From an uncultured Spirochaetales bacterium (GTDB lineage Bacteria; Spirochaetota; Spirochaetia; Sphaerochaetales; Sphaerochaetaceae), in contig CALXXN010000010.1 in the NCBI GenBank assembly GCA_944392695.1, positions 1 to 64,000 of the forward strand: 64,000 nt of DNA, written 5' to 3'. The translations under genes were made by a program, and so were the position numbers. Within the stretch, counting starts at the first letter, position 1. Every line of letters begins with the position of its first letter. The notes below the pieces were generated by a model that did no database searches, had not been told where the DNA came from, and saw only the letters and a program-made list of their open reading frames with translations. Positions 1 to 8,490 of this stretch are shown here, one piece after another.

Positions 1-65
1 GTTGTATAACTTGTTGATTCTGTAAAGTGCTTTTTAGCCTTAAAACTTTCTAGTGCTAAAACTCA

Positions 66-144
66 AAATACGGGGATTCGGACCTTCGAAGGCTAAGCCA
101 ACAGATTTACAGTCTGCCCCCTTTGACCGCTCGGGAACCTCTCC
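66..144 (-). tRNA. tRNA-Tyr-like gene with a defective 3' end
   Basis: Read on the minus strand from 144, the sequence matches the first two thirds of a bacterial type II tRNA-Tyr: 5' GGAGAGG, a D arm starting TTCCCGAGCGG, an anticodon loop CTGTAAA (anticodon GTA) on a paired stem, and a long variable arm. The 3' part does not fit. After the T-loop-like TCCGAAT the sequence runs into CCCCG and an AT-rich stretch, and no CCTCTCC exists to pair with GGAGAGG. An alternative 7-bp pairing of ACGGAGA (from 146) with TCCCCGT has one mismatch. It may be a pseudo-tRNA or a tRNA broken at an element boundary. The Tyr identity of the 5' part is firm; function is doubtful. Confidence 0.6.
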
Positions 145-157
145 GTCAAACACGGGC

Positions 158-187
158 TATTCAAGCAGGATTCAGCCTCTTTGTCAA
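158..187 (-). promoter_or_regulatory. Promoter for the tRNA-Tyr-like gene
   Basis: On the minus strand a perfect -35 TTGACA (182-187) is followed after 18 bp by TGAATA (158-163). A start near 151 would place the tRNA 5' end about 7 nt downstream. The good promoter suggests the tRNA was once expressed. Confidence 0.5.
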
Positions 188-246
188 CAGTTCCAGCGCA
201 ATTTTACTCAATTTCTTTGCAATATCATGTATTTAAATGAATTATC

Positions 247-888
247 TCATGTTCCCCATGCCAATATCAAAGACGGGGCAATACGCACCCCCTTCACAGT
301 TTCATCGATATCGTCACTTATGACATAATCTATTGGATAATTGACACTGAAAGAGTATGGGCTGGAAACAATCACACCAAGTCCAATACGGAATGCATTA
401 AACGTGAATTCGGCCATCGCCCGTCCATATACACCAAATTCGTCATACTCAATAACGCCAGACATCAGACCACCCCAAACATAAGGATTCTCGAATTTAA
501 TATGTTTTTCCCTGTATCGGTGATCAAGTCCAACTCCGACACTGATGGCGAACATATCGGTGAAGTCATATCGTAAACCAAAACCAACACGGAATGAGAT
601 ACACCAGAAATCATTGATGAAAAATCCATCCACATCGGGATCAAAAGGAAACGCACCGCCCAACTCAGCCTCTACGCCATACCCCAAATGCCCAGAACCG
701 AAATAGGTACCTACATATAAATTGAAAAGCATGTCCTGCCCCTCAAAATCAACACGAGGTCCATCGTCTTGTCTGGACTCGAAATCAGTCTTTTCAACTT
801 GGTAGGTCAAACCAACCGTCCCTCTTGCTGAGTACAGGGCGCTGACAGCAAGAAGCATGCACAGGATGATAAACAGGCGCTTGTACAT
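247..888 (-). CDS. Small outer-membrane beta-barrel protein
   Basis: A secreted protein of 213 residues. Its first 20 or so residues form a signal peptide (MYKRLFIILCMLLAVSALYS). The rest alternates hydrophobic and polar residues and is rich in Gly and aromatic residues (for example the VGFGLRYDF and ISVGVGLDHRY stretches). It ends in a strand-like LILAWGT, as expected for an 8-10 strand outer-membrane barrel. I chose the ATG at 888 because GGAG lies 6 nt upstream of it; in-frame starts at 903 and 900 lack such a site. It is monocistronic with its own promoter. The family is not recognised; OmpW/OmpA-barrel-like is the closest description. Confidence 0.7.
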   Translation of the reverse strand: MYKRLFIILCMLLAVSALYSARGTVGLTYQVEKTDFESRQDDGPRVDFEGQDMLFNLYVGTYFGSGHLGYGVEAELGGAFPFDPDVDGFFINDFWCISFRVGFGLRYDFTDMFAISVGVGLDHRYREKHIKFENPYVWGGLMSGVIEYDEFGVYGRAMAEFTFNAFRIGLGVIVSSPYSFSVNYPIDYVISDDIDETVKGVRIAPSLILAWGT

Positions 889-917
889 CACACACTCCAT
901 CAATGTTCTTACTTGAA

Positions 918-946
918 ATCATCATGGAGCTTTTACGCGCTGTCAA
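918..946 (-). promoter_or_regulatory. Promoter of the small barrel protein
   Basis: Minus strand: TTGACA (941-946), 17-bp spacer, GATGAT (918-923), about 30 bp before the ATG at 888. Confidence 0.45.
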
Positions 947-976
947 GATGTTTATAATCTGAATCAGTTGTAGAGG

Positions 977-1007
977 AAAGACAAGCACCTGGCTTTTGAC
1001 CAGGTGC
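977..1007 (-). terminator. Rho-independent terminator after coaD
   Basis: An 8-bp perfect stem, GCACCTGG (985-992) with CCAGGTGC (1000-1007) and a 7-nt loop, followed on the minus strand by TTGTCTTTCC. It lies just downstream of the coaD stop. Confidence 0.7.
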
Positions 1008-1015
1008 CATGTGGT

Positions 1016-1525
1016 TCATGCAAGTGAGCCGCTACCTACAACAGGGACCTTCTCGTGCAGGAGCTCGACGACTTCCGCAGGAACCAATGATGAGACATCG
1101 GCGCCAAAGGCGGCCATCTCCTTGATCTGGCTGCTGCGCAACATGAAGTAGTTGGGATCAGTCGGCATGAAGAGGACCTCGAGCTCATCCATCATCTGCT
1201 TGTTCGTCATCGCAAGCTCGAACTCATAGCCGAAATCCCCTACAGCACGCACTCCACGGATCATGACGCCAACACCATGTTCCCGGGCGAAATTGACCAT
1301 CAAGCCATCATAGGACAGGACCTCGATGTTCGGACTGTCTGGGAAGATCCGCTTGAGCACATCAACCCTCTCCTGTGCTGTGAAGAGGCAATGCTTGTTT
1401 ATGTTGTCCGCGACGACAACATAGAGGTGGTCATAGAGGCGCAGGCTGCGCTTTATGATGTTGATATGTCCAAGTGTCGGAGGATCGAAGGATCCAGGGA
1501 ACATGGCGACATGCGGATCAACCAT
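1016..1525 (-). CDS. coaD: Phosphopantetheine adenylyltransferase
   Basis: Transfers an adenylyl group from ATP to 4'-phosphopantetheine, giving dephospho-CoA, the penultimate step of CoA synthesis in the cytosol. The nucleotidyltransferase signature is present near the N-terminus (FPGSFDPPTLGH, the T/HxGH motif). MIRGVRAVGDFGYE and the C-terminal MLRSSQIKEMAAFG match the CoaD family. The start at 1525 is preferred because GAGGAG sits about 8 nt upstream; an ATG at 1543 is possible. It overlaps the end of the upstream gene (stop at 1518), so the two are probably translationally coupled. The second CoA gene here, coaX, is about 14 kb away. Confidence 0.95.
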   Translation of the reverse strand: MVDPHVAMFPGSFDPPTLGHINIIKRSLRLYDHLYVVVADNINKHCLFTAQERVDVLKRIFPDSPNIEVLSYDGLMVNFAREHGVGVMIRGVRAVGDFGYEFELAMTNKQMMDELEVLFMPTDPNYFMLRSSQIKEMAAFGADVSSLVPAEVVELLHEKVPVVGSGSLA

Positions 1526-1994
1526 GGCGGTGCTCCTCGACATAGGCCTTCATCTTGTCATAGGAAGCCTGGTCTTCGTAGGAGATGCGCTCCTTGATGT
1601 ACCACTTGCCATCCTCGTCCTTGGCGCAGATGCCGAAGCTGCCACGTCCGATGTATGAGAGCTTGTCGCCCTCTGAGAGATGGCTTGAAGCCCTTACAGA
1701 TTCCAAGGCGCAATCGAAATGGACATAGCCCTGGGCTGAGCACATGGCACCAGAGATGTTGTCTATGGTCCTGCCACAAATCGGACAGGTATCATGTGGT
1801 TCGGTGAGCACCCTGGCCTCTGGCACAGGAATGCGTGAATGGAACTTATAGGGCTTGGGGCCACCAGCCACCTGCTGCAGCGTCTTGAAGCCTTCAAGCC
1901 GGCTGTCATCCTTGCGCTTCTTCTTGGAGCCATGGCCCTTCTTCGCCACAGGCCTGCCCTTAGGAGGGGCCTGGCGTTGGGAGTTCTTCTTCAT
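1518..1994 (-). CDS. Conserved hypothetical protein with a Cys/His motif
   Basis: 158 residues with no family I recognise. The N-terminal 30 residues are very basic (many Lys, with a KKGHGSKKKRKDD stretch), which suggests nucleic-acid or ribosome contact. The middle has CPICGRTIDNISGAMCS followed by HFDC, a plausible single zinc site (CxxC...C...HxxC). The C-terminal third (YIGRGSFGICAKDEDGKWYIKERISYED) looks like a small beta-rich module. It lies between rplS and coaD on the same strand, has its own likely promoter and overlaps coaD. The location suggests a housekeeping, perhaps translation-linked, role; that is inference. Confidence 0.7.
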   Translation of the reverse strand: MKKNSQRQAPPKGRPVAKKGHGSKKKRKDDSRLEGFKTLQQVAGGPKPYKFHSRIPVPEARVLTEPHDTCPICGRTIDNISGAMCSAQGYVHFDCALESVRASSHLSEGDKLSYIGRGSFGICAKDEDGKWYIKERISYEDQASYDKMKAYVEEHRHG

Positions 1995-2003
1995 ATGCTA
2001 GGG

Positions 2004-2033
2004 ATTATCCTACGAAAAAGGCCTGTAATGCAA
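2004..2033 (-). promoter_or_regulatory. Promoter of the Cys-motif gene and coaD
   Basis: Minus strand: TTGCAT (2028-2033), 18-bp spacer, GATAAT (2004-2009), ending about 10 bp before the ATG at 1994. The -35 overlaps the T-rich tail of the rplS terminator. The very short distance to the ATG implies little or no leader. Confidence 0.45.
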
Positions 2034-2056
2034 GAAACCGGAGCACTTGGCTCCGG
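2030..2056 (-). terminator. Terminator after rplS
   Basis: CCGGAGC (2038-2044) pairs with GCTCCGG (2050-2056) around a 5-nt loop, followed on the minus strand by TTTCTT. It ends the ffh-to-rplS block. Confidence 0.65.
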
Positions 2057-2077
2057 CTTCTGAATTCGTTGAAGACC

Positions 2078-2434
2078 TCAGTCGGCCTTCTTCTTGATGA
2101 GCTCCTTGACCTTGGCGGCCTTGCCTACGCGGCCACGGAGGTAGTAGAGCTTGGCGCGGCGGACACGGCCACGGCGGACGACCTCGACATGGTCGATGCG
2201 TGGTGAGTGGAGAGGGAAGATCCTCTCGACGCCGACACCGTAACTGATCTTGCGGACCGTGAAGGTCCTCCTGATACCAGTGTTGTTCTTGGCGATGACG
2301 ATGCCCTCGAAGACCTGGATCCTTTCGGTCGTGCCTTCGACAATCCTGAAGAAAACCTTGACGGTGTCACCGATGGAGAAGTTCTCAGCGTCCTTCTTCA
2401 TCTGCCTTGCTTCAATGGTCCTGATGATGTCCAT
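2078..2434 (-). CDS. rplS: 50S ribosomal protein L19
   Basis: L19 sits at the 30S-50S interface of the ribosome. The 118 residues carry the family features: [13 protein letters not shown] at the N-terminus, [13 protein letters not shown], the [13 protein letters not shown] strand, [21 protein letters not shown], and a basic C-terminal tail ending in KKKAD. Length is normal. It is the last gene of the ribosomal block and starts 7 bp after trmD, the usual bacterial rpsP-rimM-trmD-rplS order. Confidence 0.98.
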   Translation of the reverse strand: MDIIRTIEARQMKKDAENFSIGDTVKVFFRIVEGTTERIQVFEGIVIAKNNTGIRRTFTVRKISYGVGVERIFPLHSPRIDHVEVVRRGRVRRAKLYYLRGRVGKAAKVKELIKKKAD

Positions 2435-2441
2435 AATGACA

Positions 2442-3173
2442 TTACCCCTTCATCTGATCTAGTAATTCTATGAGTCTTCTTCTCATGTCCCGGTCGAGAG
2501 AGGCCCGGCTGAGAACTTCCGGTCGGCTCAGCATCGTTTTTTCGAGCTTGCGGAAATCACGCCAGGTGGCAATCCTGTCGTGATGACCTGACAACAATAC
2601 ATCGGGAACGGATTTTGCGCAATACCTTTCAGGCCTTGTATATTGAGGATATTCCAAGAGCCCATCACTGAAGCTCTCGTCCTCAAGGCTCTCACCACGG
2701 ATGACACCATCAACAAGGCGGTAGACCGCATCGATGATCACTGTGGCAGCACTCTCTCCTGAGGAGAGCACGTAGTCACCTATGGAGATCTCATCCGTGA
2801 CATACGTATCGATCACACGCTGGTCCAGGCCTTCGTAATGACCACAGATGAAGACCAGGCGCTGCTCCTTGCTGAGCTCCTCGGCAAGGGCCTGGTTGAA
2901 AAGCCGCCCAGAGGGGCTTGGATAAATGACGCGGCATGCGGATGCATCGATGGAATCCAAGGCCTTGCTTATGGGTTCTGGTTTCAGGACCATGCCCGCA
3001 CCTCCTCCATAGGGTACATCGTCACAGGTCCTGTGGCGGTCCTCAGCCCAGGCGCGGAAATCGATGAGGTTGTAGCTTATGATCCCCCTTGAGACAGCAC
3101 GGGCCATGATCGAGTTCCGGAAGAAGCTTTCGACCATGTCAGGGAAGAGTGTCAGGATGTCTATGTGCATCAT
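2442..3173 (-). CDS. trmD: tRNA (guanine-N1)-methyltransferase
   Basis: SPOUT methyltransferase that makes m1G37 next to the anticodon and prevents +1 frameshifting. The N-terminus [17 protein letters not shown], the [14 protein letters not shown] loop, [13 protein letters not shown] and the SAM-binding knot [14 protein letters not shown] are canonical. The C-terminal helical tRNA-binding domain follows. 243 residues is typical. Its start overlaps the rimM stop by 4 bp, indicating translational coupling. Confidence 0.98.
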   Translation of the reverse strand: MMHIDILTLFPDMVESFFRNSIMARAVSRGIISYNLIDFRAWAEDRHRTCDDVPYGGGAGMVLKPEPISKALDSIDASACRVIYPSPSGRLFNQALAEELSKEQRLVFICGHYEGLDQRVIDTYVTDEISIGDYVLSSGESAATVIIDAVYRLVDGVIRGESLEDESFSDGLLEYPQYTRPERYCAKSVPDVLLSGHHDRIATWRDFRKLEKTMLSRPEVLSRASLDRDMRRRLIELLDQMKG

Positions 3174-3682
3174 GTGTCCCCGGCCAGCTCTGGCATCAGC
3201 AGCTCCACACAGCCTTTGGTGAAATCAGGCTTCGAGACAAAGGGGGCCATGTTGGGGATGAGGACTTCCTTGCCATCCTCCTTCTTGATGACCAGGTAGT
3301 CAGCCTGGGCGCCATCGGCGACAGCTGTGATGGTGCCGATCGTGACATCCCCTGCTGTGAGCTTGAGCCCATAGAGGTCGGCTATATAATACTCACCCTC
3401 TTCAAGGACAGGAGCGTCAGACCTGTCGATCAGGAGGACAGCTCCAGAGAGGGCAGCTGCCTTCTCCTTGCTGTCATAGCCGGAGAAGCGCATAAGGAAA
3501 GAATCGGCATGGTGGCGGGTGGCTGAGACAGTGACAGCCACCTGCCTTCCGTCACGCAGGCGGACAACACCCTTCTGGAGCTTCTCAAGATGATCCACCT
3601 CCCCACTGAAGGGGTGGATCCTCAAGAAGCCCTCGAGGCCATGTGTCCGTCCAATCGTGGCGGTGGCAAGCGGCTTGTCCAT
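3170..3682 (-). CDS. rimM: 16S rRNA processing protein RimM
   Basis: Assembly factor for the 30S head that binds S19. It starts with the family motif ATIGRTHGLEGFLRIHPFSG; the barrel domain occupies about residues 1-90 and the PRC-barrel (YYIADLYGLKLTAGDVTIGTI) about 95-165. It shares one base with khpA and overlaps trmD by 4 bp. 170 residues is normal. Confidence 0.95.
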   Translation of the reverse strand: MDKPLATATIGRTHGLEGFLRIHPFSGEVDHLEKLQKGVVRLRDGRQVAVTVSATRHHADSFLMRFSGYDSKEKAAALSGAVLLIDRSDAPVLEEGEYYIADLYGLKLTAGDVTIGTITAVADGAQADYLVIKKEDGKEVLIPNMAPFVSKPDFTKGCVELLMPELAGDT

Positions 3683-3915
3683 CAGTCAAGAATCTCCAAG
3701 GTCGCCCTCTTGCCGTCCTTGGTGGCGCAGGCTGAAAGCACAGTGCGGATAGCCTGGGCGATACGCCCCTGCTTTCCAATCACCTTGCCTACGTCATCTG
3801 GTGCGACACGGAGCTCAAGAATCGTTGACTTCTCTCCTTCGACCACGTTCACGGAGACTTCCTCTGGGTGGTCGACAAGGTTCCTCACAAGGAACTCAAC
3901 CAATTCCTTCTCCAT
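3682..3915 (-). CDS. khpA: KH-domain RNA-binding protein KhpA
   Basis: A 77-residue single KH domain with the intact GxxG-type loop [13 protein letters not shown]. This is the small KhpA/YlqC family, normally encoded between rpsP and rimM exactly as here. In other bacteria KhpA pairs with KhpB and binds many RNAs, affecting cell length and division. Fifteen bp separate it from the rpsP stop. Confidence 0.95.
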   Translation of the reverse strand: MEKELVEFLVRNLVDHPEEVSVNVVEGEKSTILELRVAPDDVGKVIGKQGRIAQAIRTVLSACATKDGKRATLEILD

Positions 3916-3930
3916 ACGCGCCTCCGGAAG

Positions 3931-4191
3931 TTATTCCGTGGCGACGCGATTGACAGTGATGCCCTGCTTGTTGAGGATCCTCTTGACGGTCGCAGTCGGC
4001 TGGGCGCCCTTCTCAAGCCAGGCCTTTGCCTTGTCAGCGTCGAGGCGGACCTCGTCATTAGCCTCGATCGGATGATAGTATCCGATCTCGTCGAGGGTCC
4101 TGCCTGTGGCGGGATCCCTGCTGTCCATGACCACGATGCGGTAGTATGGTCTCTTCTTTGCGCCGAGGCGCTTCAGTCTGATGCTAACCAC
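3931..4191 (-). CDS. rpsP: 30S ribosomal protein S16
   Basis: 86 residues with the S16 signature (VSIRLKRLGAKKRPYYRIVVMDSR, then GYYHPIE and AKAWLEKGAQPTATVKRIL). S16 is needed for assembly of the 30S body. It lies 35 bp downstream of ffh and leads the khpA-rimM-trmD-rplS run. Confidence 0.98.
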   Translation of the reverse strand: MVSIRLKRLGAKKRPYYRIVVMDSRDPATGRTLDEIGYYHPIEANDEVRLDADKAKAWLEKGAQPTATVKRILNKQGITVNRVATE

Positions 4192-4226
4192 GCTCTTGTA
4201 TCTCCTTGTATCTACGTGATGGGCCC

Positions 4227-5558
4227 TTAGCCGAAATTCTTCAGCAGCTGGGCCTGCAATTTCTTGTTGTTCATGACCTTCCTCAACATCAGCTTCTGCT
4301 TCTCAAAGTTCTTCAGGAGCCTATTGACGTCGGCCACGGATGTTCCAGATCCCTTGGCGATCCTCTTGCGCCGGCTGGGTCCGATGATGCGGTAATTGGC
4401 ACGCTCGAACTTCGTCATCGACTTGATGATCGCTTTCTGGACCTCGAACTCCTTCATGTCGATGTCATCTTCCTTGATGTTCCCCTTGGCTCCGGGGATC
4501 ATCTCGATTAGCTTGTCGACAGAACCCATCTTCGACATGTTCTCCAGCTGGTCCAGATAGTCCTGGAGGTCGAAGGTGTTCTTCTGCATCTTGCGGGCGA
4601 GCTTCTCAGCCTCCTGCTCGTCATAGACCTGCTGGGCCTTCTCGACGAGGGAGACGATGTCACCCATGCCCAGGATGCGCTGGGCTATGCGCTCGGGGTG
4701 GAAGACCTCGAGGTCCTCTGGCTTCTCACCTGTACCGATGAACTTCAGCGGCTTGCCAACGACGCTCTTGAGTGAGAGCGCGGCACCACCCCTGGTGTCT
4801 GAATCGAACTTCGAGAGGACTATGCCGCTGATACCAACCTTGGTCTCGAACTCCTGGGCGATCGCCACGGCGTTCTGACCTGTCATCGCGTCAGCGACGA
4901 AGAGTGTCTCATCTGGATTGACGGCATGGGCGATGTCCTGGATCTCCTTCATCAGGACCTCGTCCAGGTGCATCCTTCCGCTTGTATCGACAATCAGTGT
5001 GTCATAGAGCTCATGACGGGCTGTGGAGAGGGCCTCACGTGCGACCTTGACCGGATCCTTCTCACCTGGGATCGAGAAGACACGCACACCGACTTTCTCT
5101 CCAAGGAGCTGCAGCTGTGTGACAGCGGCAGGGCGCACGAGGTCGGCAGCGACGAGCATGACCTTGCGGCCCTGCTCCTTCGTCAGCTTGAGTGCGAGCT
5201 TTGCAGCCGTCGTCGTCTTACCAGAACCCTGGAGGCCCATCATCAGGATGACTGATGTCGTGTCCTTGCCCTTGAGGCGGAGTCCCTGGTTGTCGCCACC
5301 AAGCAGGTCGACCATCTTGTCATAGACGATCTTCGTGAACTGCTGGCCTGGGTCGACAGACAGGAGGACCTTCTCACCAAGGGCCTCTTCCAGCGTGGAG
5401 TTGACGAACCTCCTGACGACACGCAGGTTGACATCCGCGTCGAGCAGGGAGAGCTTGATCTCCTCAACTGCGTCACGGATGTTCTTCTCTGTGATCTTTC
5501 CCTTCCCCGAAAGGGTTTTCATTACCGAGGAGAACTTCACGCTCAGGTTGTCGAACAT
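4227..5558 (-). CDS. ffh: Signal recognition particle GTPase Ffh
   Basis: Binds signal sequences and 4.5S RNA and delivers ribosomes to FtsY at the membrane. The N domain covers about residues 1-95 and the G domain 96-295 (GLQGSGKTTTAAKLA P-loop, DTSGRMHLDEVLM, SKFDSDTRGG). The Met-rich M domain follows (KMGSVDKLIEMIPGA, the RNA-binding RRKRIAKGSGTSVADVNRLL). 443 residues is typical. No 4.5S RNA gene was seen in the window. A promoter lies in the 58-bp gap to smc and extends into the end of smc. Confidence 0.98.
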   Translation of the reverse strand: MFDNLSVKFSSVMKTLSGKGKITEKNIRDAVEEIKLSLLDADVNLRVVRRFVNSTLEEALGEKVLLSVDPGQQFTKIVYDKMVDLLGGDNQGLRLKGKDTTSVILMMGLQGSGKTTTAAKLALKLTKEQGRKVMLVAADLVRPAAVTQLQLLGEKVGVRVFSIPGEKDPVKVAREALSTARHELYDTLIVDTSGRMHLDEVLMKEIQDIAHAVNPDETLFVADAMTGQNAVAIAQEFETKVGISGIVLSKFDSDTRGGAALSLKSVVGKPLKFIGTGEKPEDLEVFHPERIAQRILGMGDIVSLVEKAQQVYDEQEAEKLARKMQKNTFDLQDYLDQLENMSKMGSVDKLIEMIPGAKGNIKEDDIDMKEFEVQKAIIKSMTKFERANYRIIGPSRRKRIAKGSGTSVADVNRLLKNFEKQKLMLRKVMNNKKLQAQLLKNFG

Positions 5559-5590
5559 TGAGAATACCCCGTTGCTTGCGCAACATTGCC

Positions 5591-5620
5591 TTTATACAGA
5601 TTTTGAAGGCCTCTCGTCAA
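5591..5620 (-). promoter_or_regulatory. Promoter of the ffh-rplS operon
   Basis: Minus strand: TTGACG (5615-5620), 18-bp spacer, TATAAA (5591-5596), about 33 bp before the ffh ATG. The -35 overlaps the smc stop region. Confidence 0.55.
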
Positions 5621-8463
5621 GATTTGGTCTTCCTCTTGCCATCCGCGTCGAACTCAACCTTCTCGTCCGATTCATCGAGTATGACGGCCTCTCCTGCGAT
5701 GTTCGCAAGCTTGTAGGTCACGGTCGTCGAGACACCTGCCTCCATCTGGGTGACACCAAGCAATGAGGTCGAGCCCATGACCGTATGGGTGTTGTGCGTG
5801 ATGATGATGAACTGGCTCGTCTGGCTGAAGTCCTCAAGCACGGAGAGGAAGTAGCCGATGTTCCTGTCATCAAGCGCGGCATCGATCTCATCGAGGATGC
5901 AGAAGGGGCTGGGCTTTACAAGGTAGGTCGCGAACAGGAGGGCGACAGCCGTCATGCTGCGCTCGCCACCAGAGAGCAGTGTCAGGTTGATCAACTTCTT
6001 GCCAGGGGGCTGTGCGAATATGTTGATACCACTTGTCAGCACATTCTCCTCATCCTCCAGCGTGATCTCGGCACGACCTCCATTGAACAGGCGTTTGAAC
6101 ATCATCTGGAAGTTGTCGCTGATCTGCTTGTAGGTCTCGAGGAACATCTGCTCGCTCTTCTCCTGGATTTCAGCAAGGACCTTCTCCAGGTCCGCCTTGG
6201 CCTTGTTCAGGTCGCTAAGCTGCTTGGTGTAGAAGTTGTAACGCTCCTCGGCCTCCTTGAAGTCGTCAACAGCCATATGGTTGATGTTAGGGCCAAGGGC
6301 GGCGATCTTCTTACGGACCTCGGCGAGCTCGTTCTCGACCAGGACCTGCTCAGGAAGGTCCTGGCTCTCCAGGACATCCTGGTACTCGTTCAAACTGCGG
6401 TTGTATGTGTTGTAGAAGCTCGTGAAGAGGGCCTTGGCTTGCTCATCACTGTTCTGCTGCCACATCTCGTTCTTCTCGATCTCGCTCTTTATGTTCTGGA
6501 TCGTCTCTATCGTCCTGTTCTTGGCACCCTCACGGTCATTAATCAGGTTGTTCAGGCGCCCGATTTCAGCCATGACATCACCAAGCTCCTCCCTCATCTC
6601 TGCAATCGAATCGTTGAGGGCCTTCTTCTCCTCATCGGTCTGGATGATCGAGTCATTCGTCTCACTGATGCGCTTGGTGTAGTAGGCGACATTGCTCTCG
6701 GCATCATCGATGGAGACGCTGTTCTCCTCGATTGAACGGCGGATGTTCTGGATGACGAGCTCTGCTGATTCGATGCCGGCCTTCATGGATGCGATACGTA
6801 CCTCCATGCCGCTGACAGTCTCCCTCAGGCCCTCGATATCCTCATTGAGCGAGGCGATGCGCTCACGCACCTGGGTGATCCTGGCGCGGCTGTGCTCGAT
6901 CGCCTTCCTCTGGACCTCCTCTTCCTCCGTGATCTTCCTTTTCTGTGTCAGGAGGCCCTCAGGGGCGAGGAGGGAGTCGATGAAGGGAGGGATCGTCGAA
7001 CGGAAGATGTTGAACGCCCCCTCGAGCCCGTCGATGGAGGACAGGATGGCATCAAGGTCGCCACGCACCTTCTCCCTGATATCCACACCCTCTGGCACAG
7101 TGGAATAGAAGGAGATCTTCTCCTCCAGGCGGTGGCGTAATGTGGCAAGCGCCTCACGGAAGTCCGCCTCCCCTGCACTGCGCTTGGCATGGGAGTACTC
7201 CTCCCCCATCTTCTCATCAAGTTCAAGGGCGAGGTCTTCGATGACAGCCTTGAGCTGGCCCGACAGCTCTGTGATACGCCCCTCCGCCTCGATGATGGCG
7301 GCTTCCTCTGTCCGGACCTCCTCCTCAGCCTGGGAGAGGGCCTTCTGGTCGTCCTCGATTGTCGCCTTGGCACGGCGAACATGGGAAAGCGACTCGTCAA
7401 GGACATCCTTCTTGTCCTCGACAGAGGCGAGGTTCTGTTCGAGCTCGACCTTGTAACGGTCTATGATGCCGCGCAGGGATGCGAGCTTGGACTCGTTGTC
7501 TTCCTTGTTGCGTATGTATTCACGGTACTGTTCTTCAAGTATGTGGATACGGTCGCCCTTGCTGTTGATCTCGGCTTCGGCACGGTTGATCTTGTTCTGT
7601 ATGCTGAAGGAATAGCTGTTCTTCTCACGCAGGGCGGCGCTCTCCTCCTCTATACCGCTCTTGTAACCTTCAAGCGAGGCCGTCAGGTTCTCAAGCTGGC
7701 GGCGGTGTTCCTCGTTCTGCTGTTCACGGATCTGCTTGAGGTTGGTGAATGTCTGCAGCTTCAAGGCATGGAGCTGGACATCAAGCTCCATCTGCTTCTT
7801 CATCAGCTCATTGTAGGCCATGGCCTTCTCAGCCTGGTTCTTGAGCAGGGTGTAGCTGCGCTTTTCAACCGAGATGAGGTTCTCGACCTGCAGGATGTTC
7901 TCGTCGGTACGCTCGATCTTCTTCTGCGCCTCGTTGCACTCGACCTTGAAGCGTGAGATGCCGGCGGCTTCCTCGAAGATGTACCTCCTGTCCTCAGGAC
8001 GTGAGGAGAGGATCTGGTCGATCTTGCCCTGCTCCAGGATCGAATATGCGGACTTGCCGATACCAGTGTCGAAGAAAAGCTCCTTGACGTTCTTCAACAG
8101 GCAGCGCTGCCTGTTGATGTAGTACTCGCCCGCACCCTCGCCTGCACGGAAAACACGGCGGCGGATCTCGATCTCGGCCAGGTCGGTCTGGAGGATGTGC
8201 TCGCTGTTGTCGATCGTCAGCGTGACTTCAGCGAACTGCAATGGCTTGCGCTTGTCGGTGCCATTGAATATGACGTCCTCCATCTTGCCTGCACGGAGCG
8301 TCTTCGTGGACTGCTCCCCAAGCACCCACTTGATCGCATCCACGATGTTGGACTTGCCACAACCATTGGGACCAAGAAGGCTGGTGATACCATCCGCGAA
8401 GTCGATATGGGTCTTGTCGGCGAAACTCTTGAATCCATTCAAATCAAGGCTCTTAAGGAACAA
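5617..8463 (-). CDS. smc: Chromosome segregation ATPase SMC, short form
   Basis: Condensin ATPase that compacts and separates chromosomes. The N-terminal head has the P-loop SLLGPNGCGKSNIVDAIKWV (about residues 30-49). The C-terminal head has the signature LLSGGERSMTAVALLF and the Walker B FCILDEIDAALDD. Long coiled coils lie between. At 948 residues it is well below the roughly 1,190 of Bacillus SMC. In the middle (about residues 400-500) I cannot find the Gly-rich hinge; there is only a short helical stretch (FYSTVPEGVDIREKVRGD and GAFNIFRSTIPPF). It diverges from rnhB. Identity is firm; the missing hinge is described in the findings. Confidence 0.95.
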   Translation of the reverse strand: MFLKSLDLNGFKSFADKTHIDFADGITSLLGPNGCGKSNIVDAIKWVLGEQSTKTLRAGKMEDVIFNGTDKRKPLQFAEVTLTIDNSEHILQTDLAEIEIRRRVFRAGEGAGEYYINRQRCLLKNVKELFFDTGIGKSAYSILEQGKIDQILSSRPEDRRYIFEEAAGISRFKVECNEAQKKIERTDENILQVENLISVEKRSYTLLKNQAEKAMAYNELMKKQMELDVQLHALKLQTFTNLKQIREQQNEEHRRQLENLTASLEGYKSGIEEESAALREKNSYSFSIQNKINRAEAEINSKGDRIHILEEQYREYIRNKEDNESKLASLRGIIDRYKVELEQNLASVEDKKDVLDESLSHVRRAKATIEDDQKALSQAEEEVRTEEAAIIEAEGRITELSGQLKAVIEDLALELDEKMGEEYSHAKRSAGEADFREALATLRHRLEEKISFYSTVPEGVDIREKVRGDLDAILSSIDGLEGAFNIFRSTIPPFIDSLLAPEGLLTQKRKITEEEEVQRKAIEHSRARITQVRERIASLNEDIEGLRETVSGMEVRIASMKAGIESAELVIQNIRRSIEENSVSIDDAESNVAYYTKRISETNDSIIQTDEEKKALNDSIAEMREELGDVMAEIGRLNNLINDREGAKNRTIETIQNIKSEIEKNEMWQQNSDEQAKALFTSFYNTYNRSLNEYQDVLESQDLPEQVLVENELAEVRKKIAALGPNINHMAVDDFKEAEERYNFYTKQLSDLNKAKADLEKVLAEIQEKSEQMFLETYKQISDNFQMMFKRLFNGGRAEITLEDEENVLTSGINIFAQPPGKKLINLTLLSGGERSMTAVALLFATYLVKPSPFCILDEIDAALDDRNIGYFLSVLEDFSQTSQFIIITHNTHTVMGSTSLLGVTQMEAGVSTTVTYKLANIAGEAVILDESDEKVEFDADGKRKTKS

Positions 8464-8490
8464 AGCTCATCCTCTCCATAACAGTCCGGC

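Noticed and set aside
5785-6735. Plus-strand open frame opposite smc
   Set aside because: Leu/Val-rich antisense shadow of coiled-coil codons in smc, with no ribosome site or family.
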